Source: Paraburkholderia kururiensis (GTDB lineage Bacteria; Pseudomonadota; Gammaproteobacteria; Burkholderiales; Burkholderiaceae). Taken from it: a DNA stretch of 64,000 nucleotides. The notes beneath the pieces were generated by a model. The model worked only from the letters and a program-made list of their open reading frames with translations, had not been told where the DNA came from and did not search any database. Below, one piece after another: positions 24,629 to 33,361 of this stretch (position 1 is the stretch's first letter; the number at the start of each line of letters is the position of its first letter). The position numbers and the translations under genes are program-made. The DNA is taken from positions 1,178,001 through 1,242,000 of the forward strand of contig NZ_CP139965.1 in the NCBI RefSeq assembly GCF_034424375.1, in the 5' to 3' direction.

Positions 24629-26587
24629 TTAATCGTCCTCGATCCAGGCGGCGACGCCCACAGGTTCCACCCGCGGGCCGCCCAGCACGAACCGCGCGCC
24701 GTGCGGTGCGGGCACGGCGTGCGGTTCGTCGCTGTAGTTGATGGCGAAACGGAGCGGCCCGCGTGTGCGCAGCCGCAGTCCCTCGGGCAGCAGTATGGCC
24801 TCGATGCCCGCATCGCGCACGCAGTGTGCCACGATGGCGCGCAGCATCGCCTCGTCGAAACAGGCCGTCACGAGGCTCACGCGGCCGTGGCGCAGCAGCG
24901 CGGGCACGCCGTCGTCGAACCGGGCGAGCACGTCGGTGCCGGCGCCTGGCTGGGCACGGTCGCGCCAGCGCAGCGCGTGCCCCTCGGCGCCTTCGAAGCG
25001 AATGGCCGGGCGAATGGATGGCCGCAGCGATTCGACCTCCGCGATCCGGACGGGCAGCACGCGTTGCAGCTTGCCGGGCGGCAACTCGGGCGTGATGGCG
25101 AAGCTGCTGGTCTTCGATCCCGTGCGGGGCCCGAAAATCCAGTGGCTCGCGCCGCGCTCGATCTGGGCGATCACGCTGTCCGGCAGGATGGGCAATGTGG
25201 GCGCGACGACGAGCCGGTAGCCGGCAACGTCGGCATGCGCCGACACGATGTCGACGTCGAGGCCCAGCGAGCGCAACGCGCTGTACCACTCGAACACGTG
25301 ATGCTGATAGTCGAAGTCGGCACCGTGCGGCTGTGCGCTCACGACCCAGTCCGCTTCGTAATCGAACAGCAGCGCGACGCTCGCGTGCTGCGTCGCATAA
25401 CGGGCCGTGCCGAGCGCGCGCAATTCCTCGCCGACCTGCGCCACTTCCCGGCCGCCTTGCGAGAGCGTGTCGTCCGGTGCATGCAGCCCCGAGTGCATCT
25501 GTTCCTGCGCATAAGGACACTGGCGCCAGCGGAAATACGAGACCAGTTCCGCACCGTGCGCGAAGGCTTCCCATGTCCAGAGCCGCACGACGCCGGGCTG
25601 CGGCACCGGGTTCCACGGTGCCCAGTTCACGGGCCCCGCCTGTTGCTCCATGACCCACATGCGGCCGTTGCCGATACCGCGATAGAGGTCGTGACTGAAC
25701 GCCGAGACATCGGGATGCCCGGTACGTGCCCAGCGATGCTTGTCGGCCTCCCCGAGCGGCAGCACCTCCGTGCGCGGCACCGGGTAACTGTCCCAGGCGG
25801 CCACGTCGAGACCGTGACGCGCAAACGCGTAGTGATCGAACGCGGTGAAGAAGCCCATGAAGTTGTGCAGCAGATCGCGCCCCGGCGCATGTGCGCGAAT
25901 CAGTTCGGCTTGCAACGCGTGAAAGCTTGCCACCTCGTCGGACTGAAAGCGGCGAAAGTCGAGCACGTGCGACGGATTGAGATCGGTGGGCGTGCATTGC
26001 GGCAGCCCGATCTCGTCGAAGTGCCGGTATTCCATGCTCCAGAACACGTTGCCCCACGCCGCGTTCAGCGCACCGATGGTGTCGTAGCGGTCGGCGAGCC
26101 AGCGGCGAAAGCGTTGCAGTGCCGCCTGCGTGTAGGCCGGCACCGTGTTGTGGCAGCCCAGTTCGTTGTCCGTCTGCCAGGCCACCACGGCGGGGTGACG
26201 ACCGTAGCGCCGCACCATCTCGCCGACGATGCGCGCGCAATGCTCGCGATAGACGGGGCTGGAAATGTCGTAGTGGCGTCGCGAACCGAATTGCATGACG
26301 GTGCCGTCGCGCATGACGGGCAGTATTTCCGGATGCTGGTCCACGAGCCACTTCGGCGGCGAGGCCGTCGGCGTGCCGAGCACGATCTTCAACCCGTGGC
26401 GCGCGAGCGTCGCAATGGCGTCGTCGAGCCATGCCCACTCGTAACGTCCCGGCTCCGGTTCCATACGGCTCCACGCGAACTCGGCGATGCGCACGCGCGC
26501 GATGCCGAGTTCCGCCATGCGCCGCGCGTCGCTCTCCCATTGGTGGGCGGGCCAGTGTTCCGGGTAGTAACAGACGCCGAGTTGCAT
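24629..26587 (-). CDS. ganA: GH42 beta-galactosidase
   Basis: A 652-residue family 42 beta-galactosidase. It opens with the family sequence VCYYPEHWP, has the acid/base Glu142 in QTDNELG and nucleophile Glu314 in WVMEQQAG, and then trimerisation and C-terminal domains of normal length. There is no signal peptide, so it acts in the cytoplasm on imported galacto-oligosaccharides. The start at 26587 has AAGGA nine bases upstream; the ATG at 26605 has none. It follows the two permeases in one operon, the order known for ganSPQA of Bacillus. Confidence 0.93.
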   Translation of the reverse strand: MQLGVCYYPEHWPAHQWESDARRMAELGIARVRIAEFAWSRMEPEPGRYEWAWLDDAIATLARHGLKIVLGTPTASPPKWLVDQHPEILPVMRDGTVMQFGSRRHYDISSPVYREHCARIVGEMVRRYGRHPAVVAWQTDNELGCHNTVPAYTQAALQRFRRWLADRYDTIGALNAAWGNVFWSMEYRHFDEIGLPQCTPTDLNPSHVLDFRRFQSDEVASFHALQAELIRAHAPGRDLLHNFMGFFTAFDHYAFARHGLDVAAWDSYPVPRTEVLPLGEADKHRWARTGHPDVSAFSHDLYRGIGNGRMWVMEQQAGPVNWAPWNPVPQPGVVRLWTWEAFAHGAELVSYFRWRQCPYAQEQMHSGLHAPDDTLSQGGREVAQVGEELRALGTARYATQHASVALLFDYEADWVVSAQPHGADFDYQHHVFEWYSALRSLGLDVDIVSAHADVAGYRLVVAPTLPILPDSVIAQIERGASHWIFGPRTGSKTSSFAITPELPPGKLQRVLPVRIAEVESLRPSIRPAIRFEGAEGHALRWRDRAQPGAGTDVLARFDDGVPALLRHGRVSLVTACFDEAMLRAIVAHCVRDAGIEAILLPEGLRLRTRGPLRFAINYSDEPHAVPAPHGARFVLGGPRVEPVGVAAWIEDD

Positions 26588-26647
26588 TGAAGTCGTTCCT
26601 TGCATCGTGGTTGAGTGGTTATGCAGCAGGCGCTTGCCGTTCGCGCG

Positions 26648-27499
26648 TCAGCCCTTCGTCGCGCCGAACGTGAGGCCTGCCACGAAGTGCTTCTGCATGG
26701 CGAAGAACATGGCCACCGAAGGCAGCGCCGCAAGCACGGAACCTGCGGACACGAGGTTCCATGCCGTCGTCCATTGCCCGCGCAACGCGGCCACGCCCAC
26801 GGTGATAGGCGCGGCGTCGTCGCCTTGCGTGAGGCACAGCGCCCAGAAGTAGTCGTTCCAGACGAACGTGAAGACGAGAATCGCCAGCGCGGCGAGCGCG
26901 GGCCGCACGAGCGGCAGCACCACGCGCAGATAGATGCTCCATTCGCTCGCGCCTTCGATGCGGGCGGCCTCGATCAACTCGTAGGGCAACTCGCGAATGA
27001 AGTTGCGCAGGAACAGCGTGCAGAAACCCGTCTGAAAAGCGGCGTGAAAGAGCACGAGCGCCCAGACCGTGTTGTAGAGATTGAGCCCGAGCATCAACTC
27101 GCGCACGGGAATCATCAGAATCTGGATGGGCACGAAGTTGCCTGCCACGAAGAGCCCAAGCAGCACGGCGTTGCCGCGAAAGCGATAGTTCGCCAGCGCG
27201 TGGCCGGCCATCGAGGCGAGAAAAATCGATACCGCCACGGCGGGCAGCGTAATCAGGCAGCTATTCCAGAAGTAGTGGAGCATCGGCGTTTGTGTCAGCG
27301 CCGTGCCGTAGTTTTCGATGAACGCGAAATGCTGAGGCCAGCCCCAGTAGTTGCCGGCGGCAAGCTCGTCGGTGGAGCGCACCGACGTGACGAGTACCGC
27401 GATGAGCGGCACGAGCCAGAGCAGCAGCGCCACAGGCAGCGAGAGGCGATAGAGGAAACGCGGCGCGGGACGCCACCGTTGCACGGGCATCGGATACAT
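26648..27499 (-). CDS. Galacto-oligosaccharide ABC transporter permease, GanQ/MalG-like
   Basis: A 283-residue inner-membrane permease of the MalG type with about six helices. The EAA loop, where the ATPase docks, is ELIEAARIEGASEWSIYLRVVLP. AAGGA precedes the ATG. It pairs with the permease at 27510 (ten bases between) and lies before the GH42 gene, so it takes in oligosaccharides released by the GH53 enzyme. Confidence 0.9.
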   Translation of the reverse strand: MYPMPVQRWRPAPRFLYRLSLPVALLLWLVPLIAVLVTSVRSTDELAAGNYWGWPQHFAFIENYGTALTQTPMLHYFWNSCLITLPAVAVSIFLASMAGHALANYRFRGNAVLLGLFVAGNFVPIQILMIPVRELMLGLNLYNTVWALVLFHAAFQTGFCTLFLRNFIRELPYELIEAARIEGASEWSIYLRVVLPLVRPALAALAILVFTFVWNDYFWALCLTQGDDAAPITVGVAALRGQWTTAWNLVSAGSVLAALPSVAMFFAMQKHFVAGLTFGATKG

Positions 27500-27509
27500 G
27501 ACGGATTCC

Positions 27510-28427
27510 TTACGATTCGACGCGCACGAGGCGGCGCAATTGCCACACGATGTAGACCAGCATGATGGCGAACAGCACCACGGCGATGGCCGCTGAATAG
27601 CCTTCGCGGTAGTACTTGATGGCCTGGTCGTACATGAAGTAGGCGAGCACGGTGGAACTGTCGAACGGGCCGCCGCCGCTCATCACGGAAATCAGATCGA
27701 AGCTGCGCAATGCGCCGATCACGGTGAGCACCACGGCCATGAAAGTGGCGGGCCGCAATTGCGGCAGGATGACGTGCCACAGCAGCGTGAAGCCGCGCGC
27801 GCCTTCCATGCGCGCCGCCTCGATGATCTCGCTGTTGATGCCCGTGAGCCCCGTGAGGTAGAGGATCATGCAGAACGGTATCTGCGGCCACAGCGCGGCG
27901 AAGATGATGCCGTAGGTGACGTAGTGCGGATCGCCCAGCACCGGAATGCCGTGGCCCACGATCAGCTTGAGCAGTCCGAACGTGGGGTCGTAGAACCACG
28001 AGAACACGAGGCCCACCACGACGCCCGGCAATACGAACGGCGCGAAGAACAGCGACTTCACGAGCCGGATGCCGAACACGTTTTGATTCAGATACAGCGC
28101 GAGCGCGAGGCCCGCCGGTGGCGCGAGCAGAAACAGCACGAGCCAGATCAGGTTGTTCTTGAGCGCGACGTAGAACGTGTCCGACGCAAACAGCTCGCGG
28201 TAGTTGTCGAGCCCGGCGAAAGTCTTCGCCGTCATGCCGTCCCAGTGATGGAAGCTGAGACTGATGCTGCTCGCAATCGGATAGATGACGAACACGGCGA
28301 AGAGCGCCAGGCCCGGCAGCAGAAACAGCAGCGCGGCACGCGTGCGCCGCTGGTTGAGCGGCACCGGTTTGCGTGCGGCGGACCGTGGCGCCTGCGAGCG
28401 CGCGCGATGAGTGGCGGTAAGCGACAT
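27510..28427 (-). CDS. Galacto-oligosaccharide ABC transporter permease, GanP/MalF-like
   Basis: A 305-residue MalF-type permease. A basic N-terminal tail of about 35 residues is followed by six helices, with the EAA loop EIIEAARMEGARGFTLLWHVILP near residue 205. It stands between the binding protein and the second permease. The ribosome site is weak (GGAA), so it may rely on translation from upstream. Confidence 0.9.
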   Translation of the reverse strand: MSLTATHRARSQAPRSAARKPVPLNQRRTRAALLFLLPGLALFAVFVIYPIASSISLSFHHWDGMTAKTFAGLDNYRELFASDTFYVALKNNLIWLVLFLLAPPAGLALALYLNQNVFGIRLVKSLFFAPFVLPGVVVGLVFSWFYDPTFGLLKLIVGHGIPVLGDPHYVTYGIIFAALWPQIPFCMILYLTGLTGINSEIIEAARMEGARGFTLLWHVILPQLRPATFMAVVLTVIGALRSFDLISVMSGGGPFDSSTVLAYFMYDQAIKYYREGYSAAIAVVLFAIMLVYIVWQLRRLVRVES

Positions 28428-28491
28428 GAGTGCAATTCCGGCGGTTCATGAGCGGAGCGATGCGTGCATCGCCCCGTCAGTGGTTGCGCGT

Positions 28492-29742
28492 CTACTTTTT
28501 GTAGATGCGCTTGCGCGTGGCTTCGAGCCGCTGCAGGATGGAATCGATCTGCGTCGGGTCGGAGAAGAACTGCTGCATGGCCTTCATGCCTTCGTCGGCC
28601 ATTTCCTTCGTCATGTCGCGGTCGTAGAACTGTGCGATGCCACCCGTCGTGCTGGAAAGCGTCTGGAAGCCGACCTTCGAGATGGGGTCTTGCGGCTCAG
28701 GCGCCTTGTTGTTCGAAGGCAGTTGACCCCAGCCCTTTGCGAGTTCGCCGTTGATCTGCGGCGTTCCCATGAAGGCGAGCAGGCGCCGTGCATCAGCCTT
28801 GTCCTTCGCTTTCGCGGGCACGATCAGCACGTTGACGGGGCCGTCTTCGGCCACGGGCACCGATGCGTCGATCACTGGGAAGCGGAAGAAACCCATCTCG
28901 TTGCGCGTGGCCGCGGGCAGGCCGGCGGAGAAGAAGGTGCCCATCAGCATCATCGCGGCCTGGCCGTTCACGAGCAGCGGACCGATGGAATCGACGTCGT
29001 ACGAAAGCGCGTTGTCGATGAAGTACTTGTTGTCGATCAGCGTCTTCCACGCTTCGTACACGCGCTTCACGCGCGGGTCGGTGTAAGCGACGTCGCCGGC
29101 CATCAACTGCTGGTGAAACGCGTAGCCGTTGATGCGCAGGTCGAGGTAGTCAAACCATGCGGCCAGTGTCCACGAGTCGCGTGCGGCCACGGCGATGGGC
29201 GCCACGCCTGCGGCCTTCAGCTTGCGGCAGTCTTCGAGAAACTGCGGCCAGCTGGCGGGCTCGCCCGAAATGCCGGCCTTCTGGAACAGGTCCTTGCGAT
29301 AGAAGAAACCGTAGGCGTCGTAGCCGAGCGGCAGGCTGTACTGCTTGCCCGCGTAGCTGGACGACTGCTTCACGGAAGCATAGGTGTTGTTCCAGCCGTT
29401 CTTCTGCCAGTCGCCGCTGAGGTCTTCCAGCAGGCCGCGCTTCGCGAAGTACGCCATGCGCTCGCCGTTGTGCCAGCTGAGCACGTCGGGCGGATCAGTG
29501 GCGAGCCAGCCGGAAATCTGCACCTTGTAGGCTTCCTCGCCAACGTAGGTCACTTTCAGCTCGATGTCGGGATTGGCCTTCCTGAATTGATCGAAGGCCT
29601 CCTGCCAGGTGGCGCGCTGGTTGCCGCGCGCCGAAACGTTGACGGTGAGCGTGCCTGCATCTGCCACTGTGGCCACCGTGGCCGCTGCGAAAGCGGCGCC
29701 GGTGAGGCAGGCGATCGCGAGCGCACGTGCGTTGAGCTTCAT
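28492..29742 (-). CDS. Galacto-oligosaccharide ABC transporter substrate-binding protein
   Basis: A 416-residue binding protein of the SBP_bac_1 (maltose-type) group. The signal peptide covers about residues 1-29 (IACLTGAAFAAATVATVADA). The mature protein begins GTLTVNVSARGNQ. Aromatic-rich stretches such as WLATDPPDVLSWHNGERM and GYDAYGFFYRKDLF fit carbohydrate binding. GAAGGAGACAAGGAC is a strong ribosome site. It is second in the operon, after the ATPase, and corresponds in position and type to GanS. Confidence 0.9.
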   Translation of the reverse strand: MKLNARALAIACLTGAAFAAATVATVADAGTLTVNVSARGNQRATWQEAFDQFRKANPDIELKVTYVGEEAYKVQISGWLATDPPDVLSWHNGERMAYFAKRGLLEDLSGDWQKNGWNNTYASVKQSSSYAGKQYSLPLGYDAYGFFYRKDLFQKAGISGEPASWPQFLEDCRKLKAAGVAPIAVAARDSWTLAAWFDYLDLRINGYAFHQQLMAGDVAYTDPRVKRVYEAWKTLIDNKYFIDNALSYDVDSIGPLLVNGQAAMMLMGTFFSAGLPAATRNEMGFFRFPVIDASVPVAEDGPVNVLIVPAKAKDKADARRLLAFMGTPQINGELAKGWGQLPSNNKAPEPQDPISKVGFQTLSSTTGGIAQFYDRDMTKEMADEGMKAMQQFFSDPTQIDSILQRLEATRKRIYKK

Positions 29743-29791
29743 GTCCTTGTCTCCTTCAGTTGGTGTGTTTTACGTGTGGGCTGCTTTTCTC

Positions 29792-30949
29792 TTACGCGAT
29801 GGCCAGCACCTCACGGCTCTGCAAAACGGCTTTGCCGGTTGCGTCGAACAGGTGGCACAAGCCTTCGGGTAAATGGAACGATTGCCGCTCGCCTTCGCGC
29901 AGCGTCGACGTGCCTGGCGATTTCGCGAGCAGCGGCGTGCCGCCCGGCTGGTCGAGATGCACGTAGGCGGCCTCGCCCAGTTGCTCCACCAGCAGCACCG
30001 TGCGCGTGATCGTGCCGGCCGGTGCGGCGTCGCGAGACGGCATGGGCGAGAGATGCTCGGGGCGAATGCCGAGCGTGACGCGCTCGCCCGGCGAGAGCGC
30101 GCGTTGCGGCGAACGCTCATGCAACGTCACTGACTCGCCCGTAGAGTCGAGGCGCAGTTCGATGGTCTCGCCGTTCATGGCGGCGATGGTGGCGGGCAGG
30201 AAATTCATGCGCGGCGAGCCGATGAACCCGGCCACGAAAAGGCTGGCCGGGCGATGGTAGAGGTCGAGCGGCGCGCCGATCTGCGCGATGCTGCCCTCGC
30301 GCGCCACGTCTTCGCCGGAGCGTAGCAGCACGATCTTGTCGGCGAGCGTCATGGCTTCCACCTGATCGTGCGTCACATAGACCGAGCTGGCTTCGCGAAA
30401 GCGCCCATGCAGCCGGGCGATTTCGATGCGCGTCTGTCCGCGTAACGCCGCATCGAGATTCGAGAGCGGTTCGTCGAAGAGAAACACTTTCGGCTCGCGC
30501 ACGATAGCGCGGCCAATGGCAACGCGTTGGCGTTGCCCGCCCGAAAGCTGCTTCGGGCGACGCTCCAGCAATTCGTCGAGTTGCAGCACGCGCGCCGCCT
30601 CCAGCACGCGGCGACGAATCTCGTCCTTCGGCACGCCCGCAATACGCAGACCGAAGCCGATGTTGTCGAACACGGTCATGTGGGGAAACAGGGCGTAGCT
30701 CTGGAACACCATCGCGACGCCGCGCTCCGCGGGCGGCGTTTCGTTCATGCGCTCGCCGCCGATGAGAAGTTCGCCCGTGGTCAGTTCTTCGAGCCCCGCG
30801 ATGATGCGCAGCAGCGTCGACTTCCCGCAGCCTGAGGGCCCGAGGAACACGCAGAATTCGTGGTCGCCGATGTCGAGGTTGACGTCCTGCAAGACGGGCC
30901 GATGCTGGCCGTATTGCTTCGAGACATGGCGCAGCGAAATGGTGGTCAT
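29792..30949 (-). CDS. Sugar ABC transporter ATP-binding protein, UgpC/MsmX-like
   Basis: A 385-residue ATPase of the carbohydrate CUT1 type. Walker A GPSGCGKST is near residue 38, the signature is LSGGQRQR, Walker B VFLFDEPLSNLD, and a C-terminal regulatory/TOBE region covers the last 140 residues. GGGAG precedes the ATG. It is the first gene of the ABC-GH42-MFS operon, whose promoter region carries the LacI-type operator at 31012. In Bacillus this locus lacks its own ATPase and borrows MsmX; here a dedicated one is present. Confidence 0.92.
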   Translation of the reverse strand: MTTISLRHVSKQYGQHRPVLQDVNLDIGDHEFCVFLGPSGCGKSTLLRIIAGLEELTTGELLIGGERMNETPPAERGVAMVFQSYALFPHMTVFDNIGFGLRIAGVPKDEIRRRVLEAARVLQLDELLERRPKQLSGGQRQRVAIGRAIVREPKVFLFDEPLSNLDAALRGQTRIEIARLHGRFREASSVYVTHDQVEAMTLADKIVLLRSGEDVAREGSIAQIGAPLDLYHRPASLFVAGFIGSPRMNFLPATIAAMNGETIELRLDSTGESVTLHERSPQRALSPGERVTLGIRPEHLSPMPSRDAAPAGTITRTVLLVEQLGEAAYVHLDQPGGTPLLAKSPGTSTLREGERQSFHLPEGLCHLFDATGKAVLQSREVLAIA

Positions 30950-31011
30950 CGCGTGCTCCCGCCGGGCAGGGCGCCGCTGTGCCCAGCGCGATTCTTGCGA
31001 TTTCCGCTCGC

Positions 31012-31027
31012 ATTTAAGCGCTTAAAT
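31012..31027. promoter_or_regulatory. LacI-type operator, galactan regulon copy 2
   Basis: The palindrome ATTTAAGCGCTTAAAT, identical over 16 bases with the one before the GH53 gene, lies 62 bases before the ABC operon start and 178 bases before the LacI gene. It can serve the ABC promoter and perhaps the LacI promoter as well. Confidence 0.75.
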
Positions 31028-31204
31028 TTTTGTGTTGCAAAGTCCGGCAGCGGCCTTACCATGTCGTCTCCTGCAAGTTCGTTATGGACCAGAACTTAGC
31101 TCAGCGATTTCAGCGGTGCAACTTTTTGAGACGCCATCCCAGCATATGAGTAACGCTATGGCCACGTGCGTGGCGCGATTTCGCGAGCGTGGATCGCGCA
31201 CGCC

Positions 31205-32230
31205 ATGGTGACCCTCGCCGAAGTGGCGCGGCGCGCGAAGGTGACGGGCGCGACCGTGTCGAACGTGCTGCGCAATCCGCAGAAGGTGAAGCCCGAAACG
31301 GTGGAACGCGTGATGGCCGCCATCCGCGAACTGGGCTACCGGCCCAACCTCACGGCGCGCGCGTTGGCCCAGGGCCGCACGTCCACGCTTGCGCTCATGC
31401 TCTCCAACATTGCCAATCCGTTCTACCCGGAGTTCGTGCTCGCGGCCGAACGCGAGGCGCGCAAGCGCGGCTATTTCCTGCTGGTCTGCAATACCGACGA
31501 CGACCCCGCCATCACGCGCGCCTACCTGGACCAGATTGCGGGCACGCTGGCCGCGGGCGTGATCGTGATGAACACCGACCTCGCCGAGCGCGAACTGGTG
31601 GAAGTGGCGGGGCGCGGCGCGGCCGTCGTGCTCTGCATGTGGGAGCACGTGCAGCCCACGCGTGCGCTGCCGTGCGTGACGGTCGACTTCGCGGCGGCGG
31701 GTGCGCTGGCCGCCGGCCATCTCTCGGAACTCGGGCACCGCAAGTTCGGCGCGCTGGTGGGCGAAGGGTCGGGTGGTCCGCAAACGGTGCGCGTGGCGGG
31801 CTTCGAAAGCGGGCTCGCGGCGCGCGGTCATGCGGCGAAGTCGCTCGTCGCGGCGCGCACGCGCGATTCGATCGAAGGCGGCTACGAGGCCGCCATGACG
31901 CTGTTGCGCAAGCATTCCGCCTTGACCGCGCTCTTCGCGACGAACGACCTGATGGCCATCGGCGCCATGCAGGCCGCTGCGGATCTGGGCAAGCGCGTGC
32001 CCGACGATCTTTCCGTGATCGGCATCACCGACATCCAGCTTTCGCACCAGTTTCGCCCCGCGCTCACGACGGTGCGTTTTCCGACGGCGGAGATCGCCGC
32101 GCGCTCTATTACGCTCGCGCTCGAAATGGTGGAAGGCACCGCGCCGGCCCAGGAAATGTACGCCGTGCGCGGACCCGAACTCGTGGTGCGCGAATCGACA
32201 GGCCCGGCGCCGCCGCGGCGACGCGGTTGA
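31205..32230 (+). CDS. LacI-family repressor of galactan genes (GanR-like)
   Basis: A 341-residue LacI-type regulator. The HTH is at residues 1-22 (VTLAEVARRAKVTGATVSNVL), followed by the hinge NLTARALAQGRT and a periplasmic-binding-like sensor domain (ANPFYPEFVLAAEREARKRGY). I chose the ATG at 31205 because it puts the HTH at the N-terminus. It is divergent from the galactan ABC operon. The matching palindromes at 22045 and 31012 are its probable sites, with a galactose or galactobiose-like inducer; both are inferred. Confidence 0.88.
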   Translation: MVTLAEVARRAKVTGATVSNVLRNPQKVKPETVERVMAAIRELGYRPNLTARALAQGRTSTLALMLSNIANPFYPEFVLAAEREARKRGYFLLVCNTDDDPAITRAYLDQIAGTLAAGVIVMNTDLAERELVEVAGRGAAVVLCMWEHVQPTRALPCVTVDFAAAGALAAGHLSELGHRKFGALVGEGSGGPQTVRVAGFESGLAARGHAAKSLVAARTRDSIEGGYEAAMTLLRKHSALTALFATNDLMAIGAMQAAADLGKRVPDDLSVIGITDIQLSHQFRPALTTVRFPTAEIAARSITLALEMVEGTAPAQEMYAVRGPELVVRESTGPAPPRRRG

Positions 32231-32284
32231 AGCCGCGCCGGGCGGCAAACGCAACCGCGCGCCCACCACTGTCTCTGCCCCTCG

Positions 32285-32313
32285 CGCCCCGGCCTTGCCG
32301 GGGCGTCTTCTTT
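32285..32313 (+). terminator. Rho-independent terminator after LacI gene
   Basis: A perfect nine-base GC stem (CGCCCCGGC with GCCGGGGCG) and CTT loop is followed by TCTTCTTT. It lies 55 bases after the LacI stop and separates the galactan locus from the ferulate operon. Confidence 0.75.
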
Positions 32314-32414
32314 AGCGTCCTTGCCGCCGCTTCCATGGCCTTCCATGACGTAGCAGACCGAAGGTTCGCGCCCGATTAGGGGTTTGTCCCAAGGCGTACC
32401 GATGACGCTTTACA

Positions 32415-32431
32415 TATCAGGTAGCCTGATA
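32415..32431. promoter_or_regulatory. MarR-type operator before ech
   Basis: A perfect inverted repeat, TATCAGGTAGCCTGATA, lies 50 bases before the ech start. Closely similar copies lie before the aromatic-acid MFS gene, downstream of a MarR gene. This suggests feruloyl-CoA or a related ligand releases the MarR repressor from all three. Confidence 0.7.
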
Positions 32432-32480
32432 GTAAATTGGTGGCAAGTCGCAATCGCGGCACTGTTCATGGAGAGAAGAG

Positions 32481-33308
32481 ATGAGTTACGAAGGTCGCTG
32501 GAGCACGGTCAAGGTGGTGGTGGAGGGCGGCATCGCGTGGGTGACGCTGAACCGGCCGGAAAAGCGCAATGCAATGAGCCCCACGCTCAATTCCGAGATG
32601 ACGAACGTGCTCGAGACCGTGGAGCTGGACCCGGAAGCCCAGGTGCTGGTGCTGACGGGCGAAGGCGACGCGTGGACGGCCGGCATGGACCTGAAGGAAT
32701 ACTTCCGCGAAGTGGATGCCGGCCCTGAAATCCTGCAGGAAAAGATTCGCCGCGACGCGAGCCGCTGGCAGTGGCAACTGCTGCGCATGTATTCGAAGCC
32801 CACCATCGCGATGGTGAACGGCTGGTGCTTCGGCGGCGGATTCTCGCCGCTCGTGGCCTGCGACCTCGCCATCGCCGCGGACGAAGCCGTGTTCGGCCTC
32901 TCGGAAATCAACTGGGGCATCCCGCCGGGCAACCTCGTCAGCAAGGCCATGGCCGATACCGTGGGGCACCGCCAGGCGCTCTACTACATCATGACGGGCG
33001 AGACCTTCACGGGCCAGCAGGCGGCGCAGATGGGCCTCGTGAACAAGAGCGTGCCGCGCGCGGAACTGCGCGAAGAAGTGCGCGCGCTCGCGGCGAAGCT
33101 GCTCGACAAGAACCCCGTGGTGCTGCGCAACGCGAAGCACGGCTTCAAGCGCTGCCGCGAACTCACGTGGGAGCAGAACGAGGACTACCTCTACGCCAAG
33201 CTCGACCAGGCCAATTACCGCGACCCCGAAGGCGGCCGTGCCCAGGGCCTCAAGCAGTTCCTCGACGACAAGAGCATCAAGCCCGGTCTGCAAAGCTACC
33301 GCCGCTAA
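32481..33308 (+). CDS. ech: Feruloyl-CoA hydratase/lyase (vanillin-forming)
   Basis: A 275-residue crotonase-fold p-hydroxycinnamoyl-CoA hydratase/lyase. It hydrates feruloyl-CoA and splits it to vanillin and acetyl-CoA. The oxyanion segments are AWTAGMDLKEY and WCFGGGFSPLVACDLAIAADE. Glu142 (FGLSEINWG) and Tyr238 fit, by one-residue offset, the Glu143/Tyr239 described for the Pseudomonas fluorescens enzyme as I recall it. GAGAGAAGAG precedes the ATG. It is first in the operon ech-vdh-fcs-acyl-CoA dehydrogenase. Confidence 0.93.
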   Translation: MSYEGRWSTVKVVVEGGIAWVTLNRPEKRNAMSPTLNSEMTNVLETVELDPEAQVLVLTGEGDAWTAGMDLKEYFREVDAGPEILQEKIRRDASRWQWQLLRMYSKPTIAMVNGWCFGGGFSPLVACDLAIAADEAVFGLSEINWGIPPGNLVSKAMADTVGHRQALYYIMTGETFTGQQAAQMGLVNKSVPRAELREEVRALAAKLLDKNPVVLRNAKHGFKRCRELTWEQNEDYLYAKLDQANYRDPEGGRAQGLKQFLDDKSIKPGLQSYRR

Positions 33309-33361
33309 GGCGCAATAGCGGACAAGACAGGAACGGACGAGACCTGAGCGGAGACATCGAA

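Noticed and set aside
23406..26540. A 1,044-codon minus-strand frame across the MFS and GH42 genes
   Set aside because: It overlaps two well-supported genes in another frame on the same strand and has unnatural Arg-rich content.
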